Shown here: positions 4,860 to 5,809 of the stretch, piece after piece | Numbering within the stretch: the stretch's first letter is position 1 | Layout: each line of letters begins with the position of its first letter | Source: Bryobacterales bacterium | Lineage (GTDB): Bacteria > Acidobacteriota > Terriglobia > Bryobacterales > Bryobacteraceae | Length of the DNA: 5,809 nt | Assembly: GCA_003132865.1 (NCBI GenBank) | Contig: PKYZ01000217.1 | Location: 1-5,809 of the forward strand | Reading direction: 5' to 3' | Program-made: the position numbers and the translations under genes | The notes under the pieces: model-generated | The model's input: the letters and a program-made list of their open reading frames with translations, nothing else | Database searches by the model: none | What the model was told of the DNA's origin: nothing

Positions 4860-5809
4860 ATGAAAGTCGCACGCATCCACCAACACGGTGGGCCGGAAGT
4901 GCTGGTCTACGAAGACGCGCCCGAGCCCCAGATTAAAGCCAACGAAATCCTGCTGCGGGTAGGCGCCTGCGCGCTCAATCACCTGGACCTTTTCGTGCGC
5001 GGCGGAATCCCGGGCATGAAGTTCGACATGCCCCACGTGTTGGGCAGCGACATCGCGGGCGAAGTAGTGCGCGTGGGCGAATTGTGCGAGCGCGTGAAGC
5101 CCGGCTGGCGCGTGCTGCTTTCGCCCGGATTGAGTTGCCGGCAGTGCGCGCAGTGCGTCTCCGGCAACGACAACTTGTGCCGCCGCTATACCATGTTCGG
5201 CTATCGCGCCGATGGCGGCAACGCCGAGTACCTGCCGGCGCCTGAGTATAGCGCTATCCAAATTCCGGACGTAATGAGCTTCGAACAAGCCGCCGCCGTG
5301 CCGCTGGTGTTCCTCACGGCGTGGCACATGTTGATGGCGCGCGCCAATCTGCAGCCCGGCGAAGACGTGCTGGTGCTGGCCGCTTCGAGCGGCGTGGGAT
5401 CGGCCGCCATCCAGATTGCCAAGCTGTTCCACTGCCGGGTGATCGCCACGGCCGGCGGCGAAGCCAAGCTGGCCAAGGCGCGCGAACTGGGCGCCGATCA
5501 CGTGATCGACCATTATCAGCAGGACATCTCGGCCGAGGTGCGCAAGATCACCGCCAAGCGCGGTGTGGACGTAGCCATCGAGCACGTCGGCACGGCAACG
5601 TGGCAGAAGAGCCTGGAATCGCTCGCGCCCGCCGGCCGCGTGGTCACCTGCGGCGCCACCACGGGCTTCGACGCCAAGGTGGATCTGCGCTTCCTGTTCA
5701 GCCGCCAGCTTTCGCTGCTGGGATCGTTCATGGGGACCATGGGAGAGCTGCACCGGGTGTTGCAGTTCGTTTTCCGCGGCCAGTTGAAGCCGGTGATCGA
5801 CCGGGTCTA
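4860..5809 (+). CDS. Zinc-binding quinone-oxidoreductase-like dehydrogenase (MDR superfamily), 3' partial
   Basis: Medium-chain dehydrogenase/reductase, presumably an NAD(P)H-dependent cytosolic oxidoreductase; the substrate cannot be told. 316 residues are present and the frame is open to the window edge, so about 20-30 C-terminal residues are missing compared with the usual ~340. The N-terminal GroES-like domain includes ACALNHLDLFVRGG (36-49) and VLGSDIAGEV (60-69). The four-cysteine structural-zinc lobe is Cys93, Cys96, Cys99 and Cys107. The Rossmann domain starts at about 168 with SSGVGSAAIQIAK (176-188), then GADHVID (211-217), GVDVAIEHVG (235-244) and VTCGATTG (262-269). The catalytic-zinc ligands of classical alcohol dehydrogenases are not in place (Asn40-His41 and Asp64 where Cys-Gly and His-Glu usually occur), so it resembles quinone reductases that keep only structural zinc. 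The ATG at 4860 fits the family start (MKVARIHQHGGPEVL), although no strong ribosome binding site is visible. It is transcribed away from the hydrolase-purB unit. Confidence 0.9.
   Translation, partial: MKVARIHQHGGPEVLVYEDAPEPQIKANEILLRVGACALNHLDLFVRGGIPGMKFDMPHVLGSDIAGEVVRVGELCERVKPGWRVLLSPGLSCRQCAQCVSGNDNLCRRYTMFGYRADGGNAEYLPAPEYSAIQIPDVMSFEQAAAVPLVFLTAWHMLMARANLQPGEDVLVLAASSGVGSAAIQIAKLFHCRVIATAGGEAKLAKARELGADHVIDHYQQDISAEVRKITAKRGVDVAIEHVGTATWQKSLESLAPAGRVVTCGATTGFDAKVDLRFLFSRQLSLLGSFMGTMGELHRVLQFVFRGQLKPVIDRV

Noticed and set aside
4818..5753. Long minus-strand open frame of 311 codons opposite the dehydrogenase
   Set aside because: It is an antisense shadow rich in His, Ala, Gly and Gln, typical of the complement of GC-rich coding sequence; the plus-strand frame is a clear MDR dehydrogenase.

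Overview
This is a GC-rich bacterial chromosomal window. Its gene content and protein style (a purB with a TTG start, a YycJ-type metallo-beta-lactamase-fold hydrolase, a degenerate response-regulator receiver, a quinone-oxidoreductase-like dehydrogenase) would fit a soil bacterium such as an Acidobacteriota (Solibacter/Bryobacter-like) member. That taxonomic guess is inference from style only; there is no rRNA or other marker here.

Left part (1-2184, all + strand): the 3' part of a COG2945-type alpha/beta hydrolase comes first, and its homology breaks off abruptly in the first ~17-19 bases. A short accessory patch follows: an intact Phd/YefM-type antitoxin preceded by a perfect 7-bp inverted repeat, an overlapping RelE/ParE-type toxin gene that is broken (one frameshift plus one in-frame TGA), and an FRG-domain gene broken by a single +1 frame change. 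The FRG gene looks less GC-rich than the rest. Three reading-frame lesions in under 1 kb, next to intact genes on both sides, suggest a decaying toxin-antitoxin/accessory island, or locally poor sequence.

Right part (2223-4876, - strand, then 4860-end, + strand): on the minus strand the order of transcription is MBL-fold hydrolase, then purB (adenylosuccinate lyase), then a single-domain receiver protein. The hydrolase stop and the purB TTG start share four bases (TTGA), so these two are almost certainly co-transcribed and translationally coupled. The receiver lies 87 bp further on and has lost its phospho-acceptor Asp (Glu instead) and its conserved Lys. Divergent to this cluster is a zinc-binding, quinone-oxidoreductase-like dehydrogenase that runs off the right edge.

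The right part is ordinary housekeeping or metabolic sequence with two peculiarities: a hydrolase start lacking any canonical start codon at the expected place, and a pseudo-receiver. I see no clear new system. The best candidate for a second look is the antitoxin / dead toxin / broken FRG patch at 504-2184.
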